Assembly (NCBI RefSeq): GCF_024346755.1
Contig: NZ_AP024861.1
Coordinates: 186,001 to 250,000, forward strand
Direction: 5' to 3'
DNA from: Vibrio aerogenes
GTDB lineage: Bacteria; Pseudomonadota; Gammaproteobacteria; Enterobacterales; Vibrionaceae
DNA: 64,000 nucleotides
Below are positions 1-12,953 of this stretch, in pieces. How positions within the stretch are numbered: the stretch's first letter is position 1; the number at the start of each line of letters is the position of its first letter. Below the pieces are notes generated by a model. It was given only the letters and a program-made list of their open reading frames with translations. It was not told the DNA's origin and searched no databases. Both the position numbers and the translations under genes were made by a program.

Positions 1-314
<314 letters not shown>

Positions 315-373
315 ACGATAAAGATACGTTGATGAGTGCTCACACAGATTGATTTGGTTTAGAAAGAGTCGTT

Positions 374-450
374 GGGTCTGTAGCTCAGGTGGTTAGAGCG
401 TTCGCCTGATAAGCGAGAGGTCGGTGGTTCAAGTCCACTCAGACCCACCA
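374..450 (+). tRNA. tRNA-Ile (GAT anticodon)
   Basis: A 77-nt cloverleaf lies in the 16S-23S spacer. The acceptor arm pairs GGGTCTG with CAGACCC, the anticodon is GAT in CTGATAAG, the T-loop is GGTTCAAGTCC, and the CCA end is encoded. Its place in the spacer, followed 9 bp later by tRNA-Ala, is the common arrangement in gammaproteobacterial rrn operons. Confidence 0.97.
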
Positions 451-459
451 ATCACATAC

Positions 460-535
460 GGGGCTATAGCTCAGCTGGGAGAGCGCCTGCCTTGCACGCA
501 GGAGGTCTGCGGTTCGATCCCGCATAGCTCCACCA
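460..535 (+). tRNA. tRNA-Ala (TGC anticodon)
   Basis: A 76-nt cloverleaf with acceptor GGGGCTA paired to TAGCTCC, anticodon TGC in CTTGCACG, T-loop GGTTCGATCCC and encoded CCA. It is the second spacer tRNA between 16S and 23S. Confidence 0.97.
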
Positions 536-590
536 TTTTAAAGCATATTTGGTGAAGTGTGTTTTAAAATGGTTTGTATTAACAAATCAA

Positions 591-605
591 GCTCTTTAAC
601 AATTT
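591..605 (+). promoter_or_regulatory. boxA antitermination element in the 16S-23S spacer
   Basis: GCTCTTTAACAATTT matches the rrn boxA element, to which NusB/S10 bind to keep transcription of the 23S gene resistant to Rho. It lies about 220 bp before 23S, as in other enteric and vibrio rrn spacers. Confidence 0.75.
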
Positions 606-824
606 GGAAAGCTGACAAAGCAGTTCTTGTTTATTTGAAATAAGAATTGTTTGTAAAAGTTCTCAAAGTATTCATATATGAATACACCAAACACATTCAA
701 GTGTTCTTGGCTTCTGCTTTAAGCAGAAGAAAAAATTTGAGTCCGGCAAAATCAAAGTCTGCATCATGTTTAAATAATTGCAGACACCTTGGTTGTTTGA
801 CTGTAAGACCCTTTGGGGTTGTAT

Positions 825-3714
<2,890 letters not shown>

Positions 3715-3834
3715 ACAACACCCAAGGGGTTTTGTGGACTCAAGATTAAAGACAATTGGATGTGTAGAGAGTCAGTCAGTTTTCCAGAATTTTTGTTTTC
3801 ACTTTTTTAAAAAGTGGAGATAAGAAACAGAATT

Positions 3835-3954
3835 TGCCTGGCGGCCATAGCGTTGTGGACCCACCTGAATCCATGCCGAACTCAGAAGTGAAACGCAATT
3901 GCGCCGATGGTAGTGTGGGGTTTCCCCATGTGAGAGTAGGTCACTGCCAGGCTT
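3835..3954 (+). rRNA. rrf: 5S ribosomal RNA
   Basis: The gene is about 120 nt. It begins TGCCTGGCGG and ends with the complementary CTGCCAGGC, and contains the conserved CCGAACTCAGAAGTGAAAC segment. It lies 120 bp after 23S and 60 bp before tRNA-Asp. Confidence 0.96.
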
Positions 3955-4014
3955 TATATACCGGACAGATGAAGCAGATTAAAGTAAGACTTCATGTGTC
4001 AGACAATCTGAAGT

Positions 4015-4091
4015 GGAGCGGTAGTTCAGTTGGTTAGAATACCGGCCTGTCACGCCGGGGGTCGCGGGTTCGAGTCCCGTCCGCTCCGCCA
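4015..4091 (+). tRNA. tRNA-Asp (GTC anticodon)
   Basis: A 77-nt cloverleaf with acceptor GGAGCGG paired to CCGCTCC, anticodon GTC in CTGTCACG, T-loop GGTTCGAGTCC and encoded CCA. It is the distal tRNA of the rrn operon, just before the terminator. Confidence 0.97.
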
Positions 4092-4110
4092 TTATTTGGA
4101 TTGAATTGTA

Positions 4111-4140
4111 AGCCCTTGCTGAAAAGCAGGGGCTTTTTTG
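4111..4140 (+). terminator. rrn operon Rho-independent terminator
   Basis: AGCCCTTGCT and AGCAGGGGCT form a GC-rich hairpin with a short GAAA loop, followed directly by TTTTTT. It lies 20 bp after tRNA-Asp and closes the ribosomal operon. Confidence 0.88.
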
Positions 4141-4141
4141 T

Positions 4142-4822
4142 TTGCTCAGCGAAGCTGGCAAACCCGTCGGGTTGAAAGAAACCTGAATCACCCCGACTGA
4201 GGGGAAGATAATCCGAATAGCAAGGGCGTTGCTGGCCAACGGCAGGGTCTGAATGAAGCGATAGGAAGTTAACAGTACACAACGCAAGTGAACCTGCTTC
4301 GGCAATGTAGATGGGTAAGCGTCCCAAATCTCGCGAAGCCCAATACTCAGTCAGATCTACGCTGTGTTTGAGGGTGGCATTGTTAACAGGGAGCCAGTGC
4401 AGTAACTGGGGAAGCCTGACACCAAATCCGGGTAAATGCCGGAAGCGTTCATCAAGAGGAAGATCAAGATGCACGTTGGCAGATGAATCGGTAGTAGCTG
4501 TCAACGATCACCGAAAAGTGAGCCACTTCTCCTTACTTTTCGATCACTGAAAAATGATCCACGATTTTAATCAGGTATCACTCCTGATGTTTTTTCTGAT
4601 GAAGACGATAACTTTCACCATTCAACTGAAGTACGTGACAATGGTGAAAAGTCGATGTCGTTGAGGCTATCCATAGCGAATTAATGCAAGTAATGAATAG
4701 CCTCAATTAGATCATATTTTTACTTAGATTGGTATAACTGCGTGAGAAGTAACGTAGTCTTTCAGCTTAATAACGACGGCATATCGTTCCGGCTCAATGA
4801 TTGCTGAAATTTTCAGCGAATA
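4142..4822. other. Gene-poor stretch between rrn operon and glnG
   Basis: This 680-bp stretch holds no gene I can support. An open frame on the minus strand runs from about 4504 into tRNA-Asp, but its C-terminal part is only the antisense of the tRNA and its N-terminal half resembles no family I know. The middle contains the IS21-like repeats listed separately. The last 260 bp before the glnG stop is AT-rich and otherwise featureless to my eye. Confidence 0.5.
4505..4562. repeat. Two 22-bp direct repeats resembling an IS21-family terminus
   Basis: CGATCACCGAAAAGTGAGCCAC at 4505-4526 and the near copy at 4541-4562 differ at three positions and are spaced 36 bp apart. Repeated blocks of the type GATCAC-x-GAAAA-x-TGA-x-CCAC are typical of IS21-family ends, where several copies serve as transposase binding sites. 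No istA or istB reading frame is present, so this would be a remnant. The family assignment comes from memory of such ends, not from a search. Confidence 0.45.
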
Positions 4823-6226
4823 CTAATATAACTCTTTGAGTTTTCGGGTGAGAGTGTTTCTGCCCCATCCCAGAACTTTTGCTGCATCTTGTTTATGTCC
4901 GTTCGTATGATTTAAAGCTGCTTCCAGTAATATTCGTTCAAATTCAGGTAAGGCATAAGAAAGTAATTCTGTTTCGCCGGCTTCAAGAGCTGCCTTTGCC
5001 CATACTTCCAATTGCTTTTGCCAGGTAATATCACTGTTGATTTCAATATTCTTTTTCTCAGCAACCAACTCAGAAGGTAAATCCCCGGGAAGTACTTCAC
5101 TACCACTTGCCATGACAGTTAACCAGCGACACATATTTTCCAGCTGACGAACATTACCGGGCCATTCCAAACGATTCAGTATCTCAAGAGCTTTTGGATG
5201 AAGGGTCTTCATTTCGACTCCGAGTTCATTTGCAGCTTCAGCAAGGAAGTGTTTAGTCAAACGTTCAATATCCTGACGTCGTTCCCTTAATGCCGGTATT
5301 TGTATCCGGATAACATTTAACCTGTGAAATAAGTCTTCCCGAAATTTACCTTGATGAACCAACATTTCGAGATTTTGGTGGGTTGCTGCAACAATACGGA
5401 CATCGACTTTAATCGCTGAGTGTCCTCCGACTCTGTAAAATTGACCATCTGCAAGTACCCTCAGCAGACGAGTTTGGATATCCAGGGGCATATCACCGAT
5501 TTCATCTAAAAATAATGTCCCGCCATTTGCTTGTTCAAACCTCCCCTGTCGGACGTTATTAGCGCCTGTAAAAGCGCCTTTCTCATGGCCAAACAACTCA
5601 GATTCGATGAGATCCTTTGGTATTGCTGCCATATTCAAAGCAATAAATGGCTTTTGTGAGCGCGGGCTATGTCTGTGTAATGCATGTGCAACTAACTCTT
5701 TCCCTGTCCCTGATTCACCATTAATCAGAACCGAAATAGAAGAACGTGAAAGACGGCCTATTGCTCTGAATACTTCCTGCATTGCGGGTGCTTCTCCAAT
5801 GATCTCCTGAGTATCATCGGCATTTGTGATTTGATCTGAGTGCTCTCTTTTCTGTTCCTGACTATGTGCGATAGCTCGTTCGACTAAAGTGAGTGTCTCA
5901 TCGACATCAAATGGTTTGGGGAGATATTCGAAAGCTCCCTTTTGGTAAGCGTTGACTGCTGCATCTAAATCTGAGTGAGCTGTCATAATGATAATTGGTA
6001 ATTCAGGAGATGATGCATGCACTTGATTAAGTAGCTCGATTCCATCGATACCCGGCATTCTGATATCGGATACAAGCACATCGGGGATTTCTCGCTCTAA
6101 AGCCATCAAGACGCTTTCTGCGTCAGAAAACGTTTCACATTTAATATTGGCAGATGACAAAGTTTTCTCCATAACCCAACGGATTGAACTGTCGTCATCA
6201 ACAACCCAGACATATCCTTTGCTCAT
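4823..6226 (-). CDS. glnG: NtrC (NRI), nitrogen-regulation sigma-54 activator
   Basis: NtrC is the response regulator of the NtrB/NtrC pair. When phosphorylated it oligomerises at enhancer sites and drives sigma-54 transcription of glnA and other nitrogen genes. The 467 residues show a receiver domain with Asp54 (SDIRMPG) as the likely phosphate acceptor, then an AAA+ domain with Walker A GESGTGKE at 170-177, the sigma-54 contact loop GAFTGA at 217-222 and Walker B GGTLFLDE at 235-242, then a C-terminal Fis-type helix-turn-helix (NGHKQDAAKVLGWGRNTLTR). It lies 21 bp downstream of glnL and is surely cotranscribed. Length is the usual one for NtrC. Confidence 0.97.
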   Translation of the reverse strand: MSKGYVWVVDDDSSIRWVMEKTLSSANIKCETFSDAESVLMALEREIPDVLVSDIRMPGIDGIELLNQVHASSPELPIIIMTAHSDLDAAVNAYQKGAFEYLPKPFDVDETLTLVERAIAHSQEQKREHSDQITNADDTQEIIGEAPAMQEVFRAIGRLSRSSISVLINGESGTGKELVAHALHRHSPRSQKPFIALNMAAIPKDLIESELFGHEKGAFTGANNVRQGRFEQANGGTLFLDEIGDMPLDIQTRLLRVLADGQFYRVGGHSAIKVDVRIVAATHQNLEMLVHQGKFREDLFHRLNVIRIQIPALRERRQDIERLTKHFLAEAANELGVEMKTLHPKALEILNRLEWPGNVRQLENMCRWLTVMASGSEVLPGDLPSELVAEKKNIEINSDITWQKQLEVWAKAALEAGETELLSYALPEFERILLEAALNHTNGHKQDAAKVLGWGRNTLTRKLKELY

Positions 6227-6247
6227 ATCATCTTTTCCTTTATATCT

Positions 6248-7297
6248 TTATTTTATTGGTAAATAAATTGTAAATGCGGTTCTTCCGGGCCAGCTCTCTA
6301 CGTCGATTTTACCGCCATGTTGATCGATGAGGTTTTGAGAGATGGACAGGCCTAATCCACTCCCTCCTTCTCTGCCGCTGACCATAGGATAAAAAAGAGT
6401 ATCCTGTAGTTTCGAGGGAATACCCGGGCCGTTATCAATGATTTCAATGCGTGCAACCAACTTATGTCGCTGTCCGTGAATATTAGCCTGATGCACCGTT
6501 CTGGTGCGAAGAATTATTTTGCCGTGAGCTTGCTTTGTAAGGATCTGAGCGGCATTGTTAACGATGTTGAGTAATGCCTGTTCTATTTGGTCTGTATCCA
6601 TAATAATATCTGGCAGGCTCGGGTCATAATCCCGCTCTATAACCAGGTTTGCATTTGCATCTAATTCAACAAGTTGCCTTACTTTTTCTAAGATTAGGTG
6701 CAGGTTTTCCGAATATTTATTACCTGGTTTTTGTGGGCCTAAGAGACGATCAACCAAAGCTCTTAATCTGTCTGCCTGCTCAATTATTATTTGAGTATAT
6801 TCTGTCAGACTTTGGTCCGGCAGAGTTCTCTCAAGCAATTGGGCTGCTCCCCTTAATCCACCAAGTGGATTTTTTATTTCGTGGGCTAATCCCCGGATCA
6901 GTAACTTGGCTGCCTGTTGCTGAGCATGTTGGTTTAATTCCTGACTTAGTCTTCGTTGTTGTCCTATTTTTCTCATTTCAATCAATAGCATAAGTTTTTT
7001 TTGCCATGTAATAGGACTGACGGTGACCTCAAGCATTAATGGTTTACCATCCACGACAAATGTCACATCGCTGTCCGTGATGCTTTGACCACTTTGTAAT
7101 GGTTGGGAAAGCAAAGCGAGATCCATTGATGCATGTTGAATCAGGTTAGATAGAGGCTGATCAATAATTCTTTTAACACTTTGAGAAAATAGTTGCTCTG
7201 CTGCCGGATTAGCATATCGAACACACAAGGACTCATCCAGAATCAGCGTGGATGTTACAATATTATTTAATATTGTTTCACAAAGTTCACTACCCAT
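6248..7297 (-). CDS. glnL: NtrB (NRII), nitrogen-regulation sensor kinase/phosphatase
   Basis: NtrB is the cytosolic sensor that phosphorylates or dephosphorylates NtrC under control of the PII protein. I take ATG 7297 as the start: it gives MGSELCETIL, follows GAAGGTG, and yields 349 residues as usual. An upstream in-frame ATG at 7381 would add 28 residues and would place the NtrC palindrome inside the gene. A PAS domain occupies the first about 110 residues, followed by the dimerisation and phosphoacceptor segment RGLAHEIKNP with His139, then the ATPase domain with N box NIVNNA and G box GREGGSGLGL. There are no membrane segments, as expected. It forms an operon with glnG. Confidence 0.96.
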   Translation of the reverse strand: MGSELCETILNNIVTSTLILDESLCVRYANPAAEQLFSQSVKRIIDQPLSNLIQHASMDLALLSQPLQSGQSITDSDVTFVVDGKPLMLEVTVSPITWQKKLMLLIEMRKIGQQRRLSQELNQHAQQQAAKLLIRGLAHEIKNPLGGLRGAAQLLERTLPDQSLTEYTQIIIEQADRLRALVDRLLGPQKPGNKYSENLHLILEKVRQLVELDANANLVIERDYDPSLPDIIMDTDQIEQALLNIVNNAAQILTKQAHGKIILRTRTVHQANIHGQRHKLVARIEIIDNGPGIPSKLQDTLFYPMVSGREGGSGLGLSISQNLIDQHGGKIDVESWPGRTAFTIYLPIK

Positions 7298-7325
7298 CGT
7301 GCACCTTCTATGCTCAATAATGATG

Positions 7326-7342
7326 CGCACCAAATTGGTGCG
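7326..7342. promoter_or_regulatory. NtrC-binding palindrome upstream of glnL
   Basis: CGCACCAAATTGGTGCG is a perfect 17-bp palindrome with 8-bp arms, and matches the NtrC consensus GCACC-N5-GGTGC. It lies 29-45 bp upstream of the glnL ATG, where in enteric bacteria NtrC represses the glnL promoter. This suggests autoregulation of glnLG. Confidence 0.82.
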
Positions 7343-7551
7343 ATGATAAAATAAGTATGATGTAATAAAAGATAAAAACAAGGCTTTGTTACTGAAATAG
7401 CGGTGAAAATAGAGGGTTATTTCAGATTAACAATCTTAAGAACTAGCGATGTCTATCTATATCAGAAGATGCAATTATCTTGCCTGATGAACCGAAAAGT
7501 TGAGAGATTATGAGTTAGGATTTCAAGCTTGTAGATTCAATGATTGTGAAT

Positions 7552-7583
7552 AAAAAAACCTGCCATATGGCAGGTTTTTTTTC
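7552..7583. terminator. Bidirectional terminator downstream of glnA
   Basis: AAACCTGCC and GGCAGGTTT form a stem around a central ATAT, flanked by A and T runs on both sides, so it can act on either strand. It lies 35 bp after the glnA stop and separates glnA from glnLG. Confidence 0.88.
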
Positions 7584-7617
7584 AGATAAAATCACATGTA
7601 ATGATTCATATGGTGCA

Positions 7618-9027
7618 TTAAACAGAATAGTACATTTCAAACTCAACAGGGTGAGTTGTCATGTTAAGTTTCTCGACATCCTGAGCTTTCAAGTCAATAT
7701 AAGAATTGATGAAGTCATCTGAGAATACACCACCTTCAGTCAGGAATGCGCGGTCAGCATCCAAAGCTGCCAGTGCTTGATCTAATGATTCAGCAACTGT
7801 TGGAATCTGAGCTGCTTCTTCTGCTGGCAGATCATATAAGTCTTTGTCTGCTGCATCTCCTGGGTGAATCTTATTCTTAATTCCGTCAAGGCCTGCCATC
7901 AGCATTGCTGCAAACGCAAGATAAGGGTTAGCCGTTGGATCAGGGAAACGAACTTCGATACGACGCGCTTTCGGACTTGGGACGACAGGAATACGGATTG
8001 ATGCTGAACGGTTACGAGCTGAGTAAGCAAGCATTACAGGTGCTTCGAATCCTGGAACCAAACGCTTATATGAGTTTGTTGATGCGTTAGCAAAAGCGTT
8101 GATTGCGCGTGCGTGCTTGATGATACCGCCAATGTAGTAAAGTGCTGTTTCAGACAAGCCGCCGTATTTATCACCAGCAAACAGGTTTACACCATCTTTA
8201 GCCAGTGATTGGTGGCAGTGCATACCCGAGCCATTATCACCTACAAGTGGTTTAGGCATAAACGTTGCAGTTTTATCGTATGCATGAGCAACATTATGAA
8301 CAACATACTTATAAATCTGTATTTCGTCTGCTTTTGATGTCAGCGTATTAAACCGGCAAGCGATTTCGTTTTGACCTGCTGTCGCAACTTCATGGTGATG
8401 CGCTTCAACAACTAAGCCCATTTCTTCCATAATCAAACACATTGCAGAACGAATGTCTTGAGATGAATCAACAGGTGCCACCGGGAAATACCCGCCTTTT
8501 ACACCAGGACGGTGGCCTTTGTTTCCACCTTCAAGACTCGCACCCGTGTTCCATACAGCTTCAATATCATCAATTGAATACATTGCGCCAGACATGCCAC
8601 TATTGAACTTCACGTCATCGAACAGGAAGAATTCTGGTTCAGGGCCGAATAATACTGTATCGGCAATACCAGCAGAACGCATGTAGTCCTCAGCTCTTTT
8701 AGCAATAGAGCGAGGGTCACGGTCATATCCCTGCATTGTTGTTGGTTCAAGTACATCACAACGGATATTCAACGTTGAATCTTCAGTGAATGGATCCAAC
8801 ACAGCAGTTGATGCATCTGGCATCAAAACCATGTCAGATTCATTAATCCCTTTCCAGCCAGCAACAGAAGAACCATCGAACATTTTACCTTCTTCGAAGA
8901 AGTCTGCATCGATTTGGTGAGCAGGAATAGAAACGTGCTGCTCCTTACCTTTTGTATCTGTAAAGCGTAAGTCAACAAACTTAACTTCGTTCTCTTGGAT
9001 CAGCGATAAAACATTTTCTACTGACAT
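7618..9027 (-). CDS. glnA: Glutamine synthetase, type I (GSI-beta)
   Basis: This enzyme makes glutamine from glutamate, ammonia and ATP, and acts as a cytosolic dodecamer. The 469 residues match the family. The N-terminal beta-grasp domain contains the DGSSVAGW loop at 51-58. Metal and substrate residues lie in FGPEPEFF (127-134), MHCHQSL (269-275) and NRSASIRIP (339-347). Tyr398 in DLYDLP is the adenylylation site, marking the adenylyltransferase-controlled subtype. The start ATG 9027 is preceded by GGAGGTTATCC. A sigma-54 promoter and NtrC sites lie upstream, and the gene is monocistronic because a terminator separates it from glnL. Confidence 0.98.
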   Translation of the reverse strand: MSVENVLSLIQENEVKFVDLRFTDTKGKEQHVSIPAHQIDADFFEEGKMFDGSSVAGWKGINESDMVLMPDASTAVLDPFTEDSTLNIRCDVLEPTTMQGYDRDPRSIAKRAEDYMRSAGIADTVLFGPEPEFFLFDDVKFNSGMSGAMYSIDDIEAVWNTGASLEGGNKGHRPGVKGGYFPVAPVDSSQDIRSAMCLIMEEMGLVVEAHHHEVATAGQNEIACRFNTLTSKADEIQIYKYVVHNVAHAYDKTATFMPKPLVGDNGSGMHCHQSLAKDGVNLFAGDKYGGLSETALYYIGGIIKHARAINAFANASTNSYKRLVPGFEAPVMLAYSARNRSASIRIPVVPSPKARRIEVRFPDPTANPYLAFAAMLMAGLDGIKNKIHPGDAADKDLYDLPAEEAAQIPTVAESLDQALAALDADRAFLTEGGVFSDDFINSYIDLKAQDVEKLNMTTHPVEFEMYYSV

Positions 9028-9134
9028 CTTGGATAACCTCCAGTGTTAAAAAATCGGTAAAAGCGCAATTTGGTTGGCAAATTAAACTTCAATTAATGTT
9101 TATGCATTTAGTTAACTGAAGCTAAAATTCGACT

Positions 9135-9150
9135 AGCCAGAATCATGCCA
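9135..9150 (-). promoter_or_regulatory. Sigma-54 promoter of glnA
   Basis: Read on the minus strand, TGGCATGATTCTGGCT has the required GG-N10-GC core of a -24/-12 promoter (consensus TGGCAC-N5-TTGCT). It lies about 108 bp before the glnA start codon, with NtrC-type sites roughly 85-115 bp further upstream, the classical glnAp2 geometry. Confidence 0.75.
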
Positions 9151-9234
9151 TGACTATAAATCCTTTTAATTCAATATATTAATAGTAAAAAGTGATTTTT
9201 ACCAAAGTTCATTGCACTAAAATGATTCGTGTGT

Positions 9235-9281
9235 TGCACCAACTTGGTGTGTTAAATTAGCGGATGCACCAATTTTGAAAA
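9235..9281. promoter_or_regulatory. NtrC enhancer sites upstream of glnA
   Basis: TGCACCAACTTGGTGTG at 9235-9251 matches TGCACC-N5-GGTGCA with a single mismatch. A second, weaker site begins at 9265 with an intact TGCACC half and a degraded second half (TTTTGAA). The sites are 30 bp apart (about three helical turns), a spacing used for cooperative NtrC binding. Confidence 0.75.
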
Positions 9282-9605
9282 ATATACTCATATTCAGCAC
9301 CATGAATAGGCAACTTGTCAAATCAGATCATCCTGCTTTTCATTTGTTTATGCTTTATATCAAAAATCGGGATGTAATGGTTATCATTATTATTAAGATA
9401 ATTGTTTTTTCCTGATGGACTATATTATTCAGGTGCCTTCAGGTTCTTTTTCTGTGTTTTATCGTATCTAATCATGTTTCAGGTCACATATTTCTGGGCA
9501 TTTCGTCAAAATCTGGTACATTATTGAGCGTTTTTTAACTCTGAAAGGGCATTGTTTGATTGATGATGGAAACAGTGCCTGAACTTAATAAGTGATAGTA
9601 AATCC

Positions 9606-11435
9606 ATGACAACTCCACAGATTGATAAATTAAGAAATATTGCAATTATTGCACACGTTGACCACGGGAAGACAACCCTTGTCGACAAGCTGTTACAACA
9701 ATCCGGGACTCTACAGTCTCGTGGTGAAGTTGAAGAACGGGTCATGGACTCGAACGATATCGAAAAGGAACGTGGGATAACGATTCTGGCTAAGAATACC
9801 GCGATTCTCTGGAACGACTATCGAATCAACATTGTTGATACTCCCGGACACGCGGACTTTGGTGGTGAAGTTGAGCGGATTATGTCGATGGTCGATTGTG
9901 TGTTGCTGATTGTTGACGCTGTTGATGGTCCAATGCCTCAAACTCGTTTCGTCACTCAAAAAGCATTTGCTCATGGTTTAAAACCGATCGTTGTAATTAA
10001 TAAGATCGACCGTCCGGGCGCACGGCCGGACTGGGTCATGGATCAGGTCTTTGACCTTTTTGATAATCTGGGTGCAACTGATGAACAGCTGGACTTTCAG
10101 GTAGTTTATGCATCAGCACTGAATGGTTGGGCTTCGTTAGATGAAGGTGAAACAACCGAAAATATGGAAGCTTTGTTCCAGGCGATTGTTGATAACGTCG
10201 AAGCTCCAAAAGTTGACCTGGAAGGTCCTCTGCAGATGCAAATTTCTCAATTGGATTATAGTTCATACGTCGGTGTTATCGGTGTTGCTCGTGTAACCAG
10301 AGGTAAGGTTAAACCGAACCAGCAGGTAACCGTTATTGGCGCTGATGGTAAGACCCGTAATGGTAAAGTGGGTACAGTATTGGGTTATCTTGGGCTTGAG
10401 CGTCATGAAGTTGAACAAGCGACTGCGGGTGATATTGTGGCGATTACCGGTCTTGGAGAATTAAAGATTTCAGATACCATCTGTGATACAAATGCTGTTG
10501 AAGCAATGAAGCCATTATCTGTTGATGAACCGACGGTGACGATGACATTTCAGGTCAATACCTCTCCGTTTGCCGGCAAAGAAGGTAAATTTGTTACTTC
10601 AAGAAATATCCTGGAACGCCTGGAAAAAGAGCTGGTTCATAACGTCGCGTTACGTGTAGAGCAGACTGATGATCCTGATAAATTCCGTGTGTCAGGTCGT
10701 GGTGAGCTCCATCTTTCTATCTTAATTGAGAATATGCGCCGTGAAGGATTTGAATTAGCTGTTTCGCGTCCTGAGGTCATCATTAAGGAAGAAAATGGTC
10801 AACTGATGGAACCGTTTGAAACCGTTACGATTGATGTGCTGGAAGAACACCAGGGTGGGATTATGGAGAATATTGGCTTGCGTAAGGGCGAGCTGAAAGA
10901 CATGTCTCCTGATGGAAAAGGTCGTGTTCGTATGGATTTTGATATGCCATCCCGTGGTTTGATTGGGTTCCAGACTGAATTTATGACACTGACATCTGGT
11001 TCTGGTCTGCTTTATCACACATTCGATCACTATGGACCGCACAAAGGCGGCACAATTGGCCAGCGAAATAATGGTGTTCTGATATCGAATGCAACCGGTA
11101 AGGCACTGACTTATGCACTGTTTAACCTTCAGGATCGTGGAAGACTGTTTGCAGAACACGCAGATGAAGTGTATGAAGGTCAGGTCATTGGTATCCATAA
11201 CCGTTCGAATGACCTGACAGTGAACTGTCTGAAGGGTAAGCAACTTACCAATGTCCGGGCTTCTGGTACAGATGAAGCTCAGGTTTTGTCCCCTGCAATT
11301 AAATATACGCTTGAGCAGGCACTTGAGTTCATTGATGATGATGAGCTGGTGGAAGTCACGCCTGAAAATATCCGGATCCGGAAAAAGCATTTGACGGAGA
11401 ATGACAGAAAACGAGCTGCACGTACTGAAAAATAA
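9606..11435 (+). CDS. typA: Ribosome-associated GTPase TypA/BipA
   Basis: TypA is a translational GTPase related to EF-G and LepA that binds the 70S ribosome and helps 50S assembly and stress or low-temperature growth. The 609 residues have the G1 motif [10 protein letters not shown] at 16-25, the switch II DTPGH motif, the NKID motif, a domain II beta barrel and the BipA C-terminal domain ([14 protein letters not shown]). Length and start are standard. It is transcribed divergently from glnA across a 578-bp region and ends at its own terminator, so it is probably monocistronic. Confidence 0.97.
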   Translation: MTTPQIDKLRNIAIIAHVDHGKTTLVDKLLQQSGTLQSRGEVEERVMDSNDIEKERGITILAKNTAILWNDYRINIVDTPGHADFGGEVERIMSMVDCVLLIVDAVDGPMPQTRFVTQKAFAHGLKPIVVINKIDRPGARPDWVMDQVFDLFDNLGATDEQLDFQVVYASALNGWASLDEGETTENMEALFQAIVDNVEAPKVDLEGPLQMQISQLDYSSYVGVIGVARVTRGKVKPNQQVTVIGADGKTRNGKVGTVLGYLGLERHEVEQATAGDIVAITGLGELKISDTICDTNAVEAMKPLSVDEPTVTMTFQVNTSPFAGKEGKFVTSRNILERLEKELVHNVALRVEQTDDPDKFRVSGRGELHLSILIENMRREGFELAVSRPEVIIKEENGQLMEPFETVTIDVLEEHQGGIMENIGLRKGELKDMSPDGKGRVRMDFDMPSRGLIGFQTEFMTLTSGSGLLYHTFDHYGPHKGGTIGQRNNGVLISNATGKALTYALFNLQDRGRLFAEHADEVYEGQVIGIHNRSNDLTVNCLKGKQLTNVRASGTDEAQVLSPAIKYTLEQALEFIDDDELVEVTPENIRIRKKHLTENDRKRAARTEK

Positions 11436-11465
11436 ATTGCTGGCAGCTTTCATAATGTCAATGTA

Positions 11466-11494
11466 AAGGGTGAAAATTTTTCACCCTTTTTTTA
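11466..11494 (+). terminator. typA terminator
   Basis: AAGGGTGAAAA and TTTTTCACCCTT form a hairpin followed by a T run, 30 bp after the typA stop codon. Confidence 0.85.
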
Positions 11495-11589
11495 TGGGTG
11501 TGACTGGTTCTCACTATATTAAACTGAGTTCGTTTGTCAGGTTTTTGTTGTATATTAAGCGCTGGATAGTTTAGCTGGGGAGAGTCTGT

Positions 11590-12513
11590 TTGAATTTATC
11601 GGCATATCTTATCTCATTGACGTCATATTTTGATTATTTGAGAGCCAGATTAAAGCATGACAGGATACATGTGAATGCGGGGTATCTTGCTTACATTTCT
11701 CTGTTGTCATTGGTTCCGATGTTGACAGTTCTTCTTTCTGTTTTATCAGCATTTTCTTTATTTGATGGTGTCGGTGATACGCTTCAGACTTTCATTATTT
11801 CACACTTTGTTCCCACTGCCGGAGAAGCGATTAATCAGGCTTTAAGAGAGTTTGTCTCGAATACCAGTAAAATGACAACATTTGGTGGGATATTTCTGTT
11901 CGTTGTTTCGCTTTCACTGATATCAAATATTGATAAAACGTTGAACTATATTTGGCGGGTAAAGAAGAAGCGTCGCTGGGCTCTTTCTTTTTCTGTCTAC
12001 TGGACAATATTAACGCTTGGCCCCTTGTTTATGGGGACCAGTATTGCCGTTACTTCGTATGTCACTTCGCTGAATTTAATTGATAATGAGACATTTAACA
12101 GTGTCACTCAAATCTTATTACGCTGGTTACCTTTTCTGCTGACACTCTCTGTTTTTACCGGACTTTATATTTTTGTACCCAATACACCGGTTCAGGTCAG
12201 GCATGCTGTTTATGGTGCTTTTGTTGCTGCAATGTTGTTTGAGTTGAGCAAGAAATGTTTTGCACTATATATTACACACTTTCCTTCTTATCAGTTGATC
12301 TATGGTGCTATTGCTATTATCCCGATTTTATTTGTCTGGGTTTTTCTTTCCTGGCTAATCGTTTTACTTGGTGCTGAGGTGACGGCCTCACTCGGTGAGT
12401 ATAATCTCTGGAGACAGGATGCAGACGTGATAGAATCAGAGCCTTTGTCTGGTCAAATGATTGAAACCGAAGAAAGGAAAAATTGTGATAGCATTGATTC
12501 AGAGGGTGTCTGA
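11590..12513 (+). CDS. yihY: YihY-family inner membrane protein
   Basis: This is a polytopic membrane protein of the YihY/BrkB family (once mislabelled RNase BN). Its molecular function is unsettled. The 307 residues have about six hydrophobic segments, starting near [19 protein letters not shown]. The family signature is visible around residues 25-60. The start codon is TTG at 11590, preceded by GGGGAGAG at good spacing. The 3' end overlaps dtd by 29 bp, which suggests translational coupling in a yihY-dtd-yiiD operon. Confidence 0.9.
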   Translation: MNLSAYLISLTSYFDYLRARLKHDRIHVNAGYLAYISLLSLVPMLTVLLSVLSAFSLFDGVGDTLQTFIISHFVPTAGEAINQALREFVSNTSKMTTFGGIFLFVVSLSLISNIDKTLNYIWRVKKKRRWALSFSVYWTILTLGPLFMGTSIAVTSYVTSLNLIDNETFNSVTQILLRWLPFLLTLSVFTGLYIFVPNTPVQVRHAVYGAFVAAMLFELSKKCFALYITHFPSYQLIYGAIAIIPILFVWVFLSWLIVLLGAEVTASLGEYNLWRQDADVIESEPLSGQMIETEERKNCDSIDSEGV

Positions 12514-12919
12514 AGCTTCAGTAACGGTTGAGGGTGAAATCATTAGCGAAATTCGCCAGGGACTGTTGGTTTTATTAGGCGTTGAGAAAGACGATGATGA
12601 AGCAAAAGCGAAGCGTTTAGTTGACCGTGTGACGACATATCGTGTATTTGAAGATGAATCAGGAAAGATGAATAAAAATGTTCAGCAGGTAGATGGGGAA
12701 TGTTTGGTCGTATCTCAGTTCACACTGCCGGCAGATACACGTAAAGGGACGAGAGCAGGTTTTTCCAGAGGCGCTAAGCCGGAAGATGCTGAACGTTTGT
12801 ATGATTATTTTTCTGATTTATGTGAACAAGTTGTACCAACTGCCCGGGGAATCTTTGCAGCGGATATGAAAGTCGCTTTGGTAAATGATGGACCAGTTAC
12901 TTTCTGGCTACAGGTTTAA
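12485..12919 (+). CDS. dtd: D-aminoacyl-tRNA deacylase
   Basis: Dtd hydrolyses D-aminoacyl-tRNAs, recycling the tRNA and keeping D-amino acids (and glycine mischarged on tRNA-Ala) out of proteins. I choose GTG 12485, after AAGGAAAAATT, because it gives MIALIQRV as in the family and 144 residues. An upstream ATG at 12461 would add eight residues overlapping yihY further. The signature [12 protein letters not shown] and the C-terminal [11 protein letters not shown], carrying the Gly-cisPro chirality motif, are both present. Confidence 0.95.
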   Translation: MIALIQRVSEASVTVEGEIISEIRQGLLVLLGVEKDDDEAKAKRLVDRVTTYRVFEDESGKMNKNVQQVDGECLVVSQFTLPADTRKGTRAGFSRGAKPEDAERLYDYFSDLCEQVVPTARGIFAADMKVALVNDGPVTFWLQV

Positions 12920-12953
12920 CTGACCCGTTTCGCTGATTATATGGACCATACTC

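Noticed and set aside
4034..4504. Open frame of about 156 codons on the minus strand ending over tRNA-Asp
   Set aside because: The C-terminal part (GADGTRTRDP) is the well-known false translation of the antisense of tRNA-Asp, and the rest matches nothing I know.
9379..9402. Possible Fur box (TGGTTATCATTATTATTA) upstream of typA
   Set aside because: It matches the Fur palindrome only partly, and neither neighbour is an iron gene.
10755..11453. 232-codon frame antisense to typA
   Set aside because: It is fully antisense to a strongly conserved gene, contains many cysteines and lacks family resemblance, so it is a shadow frame.
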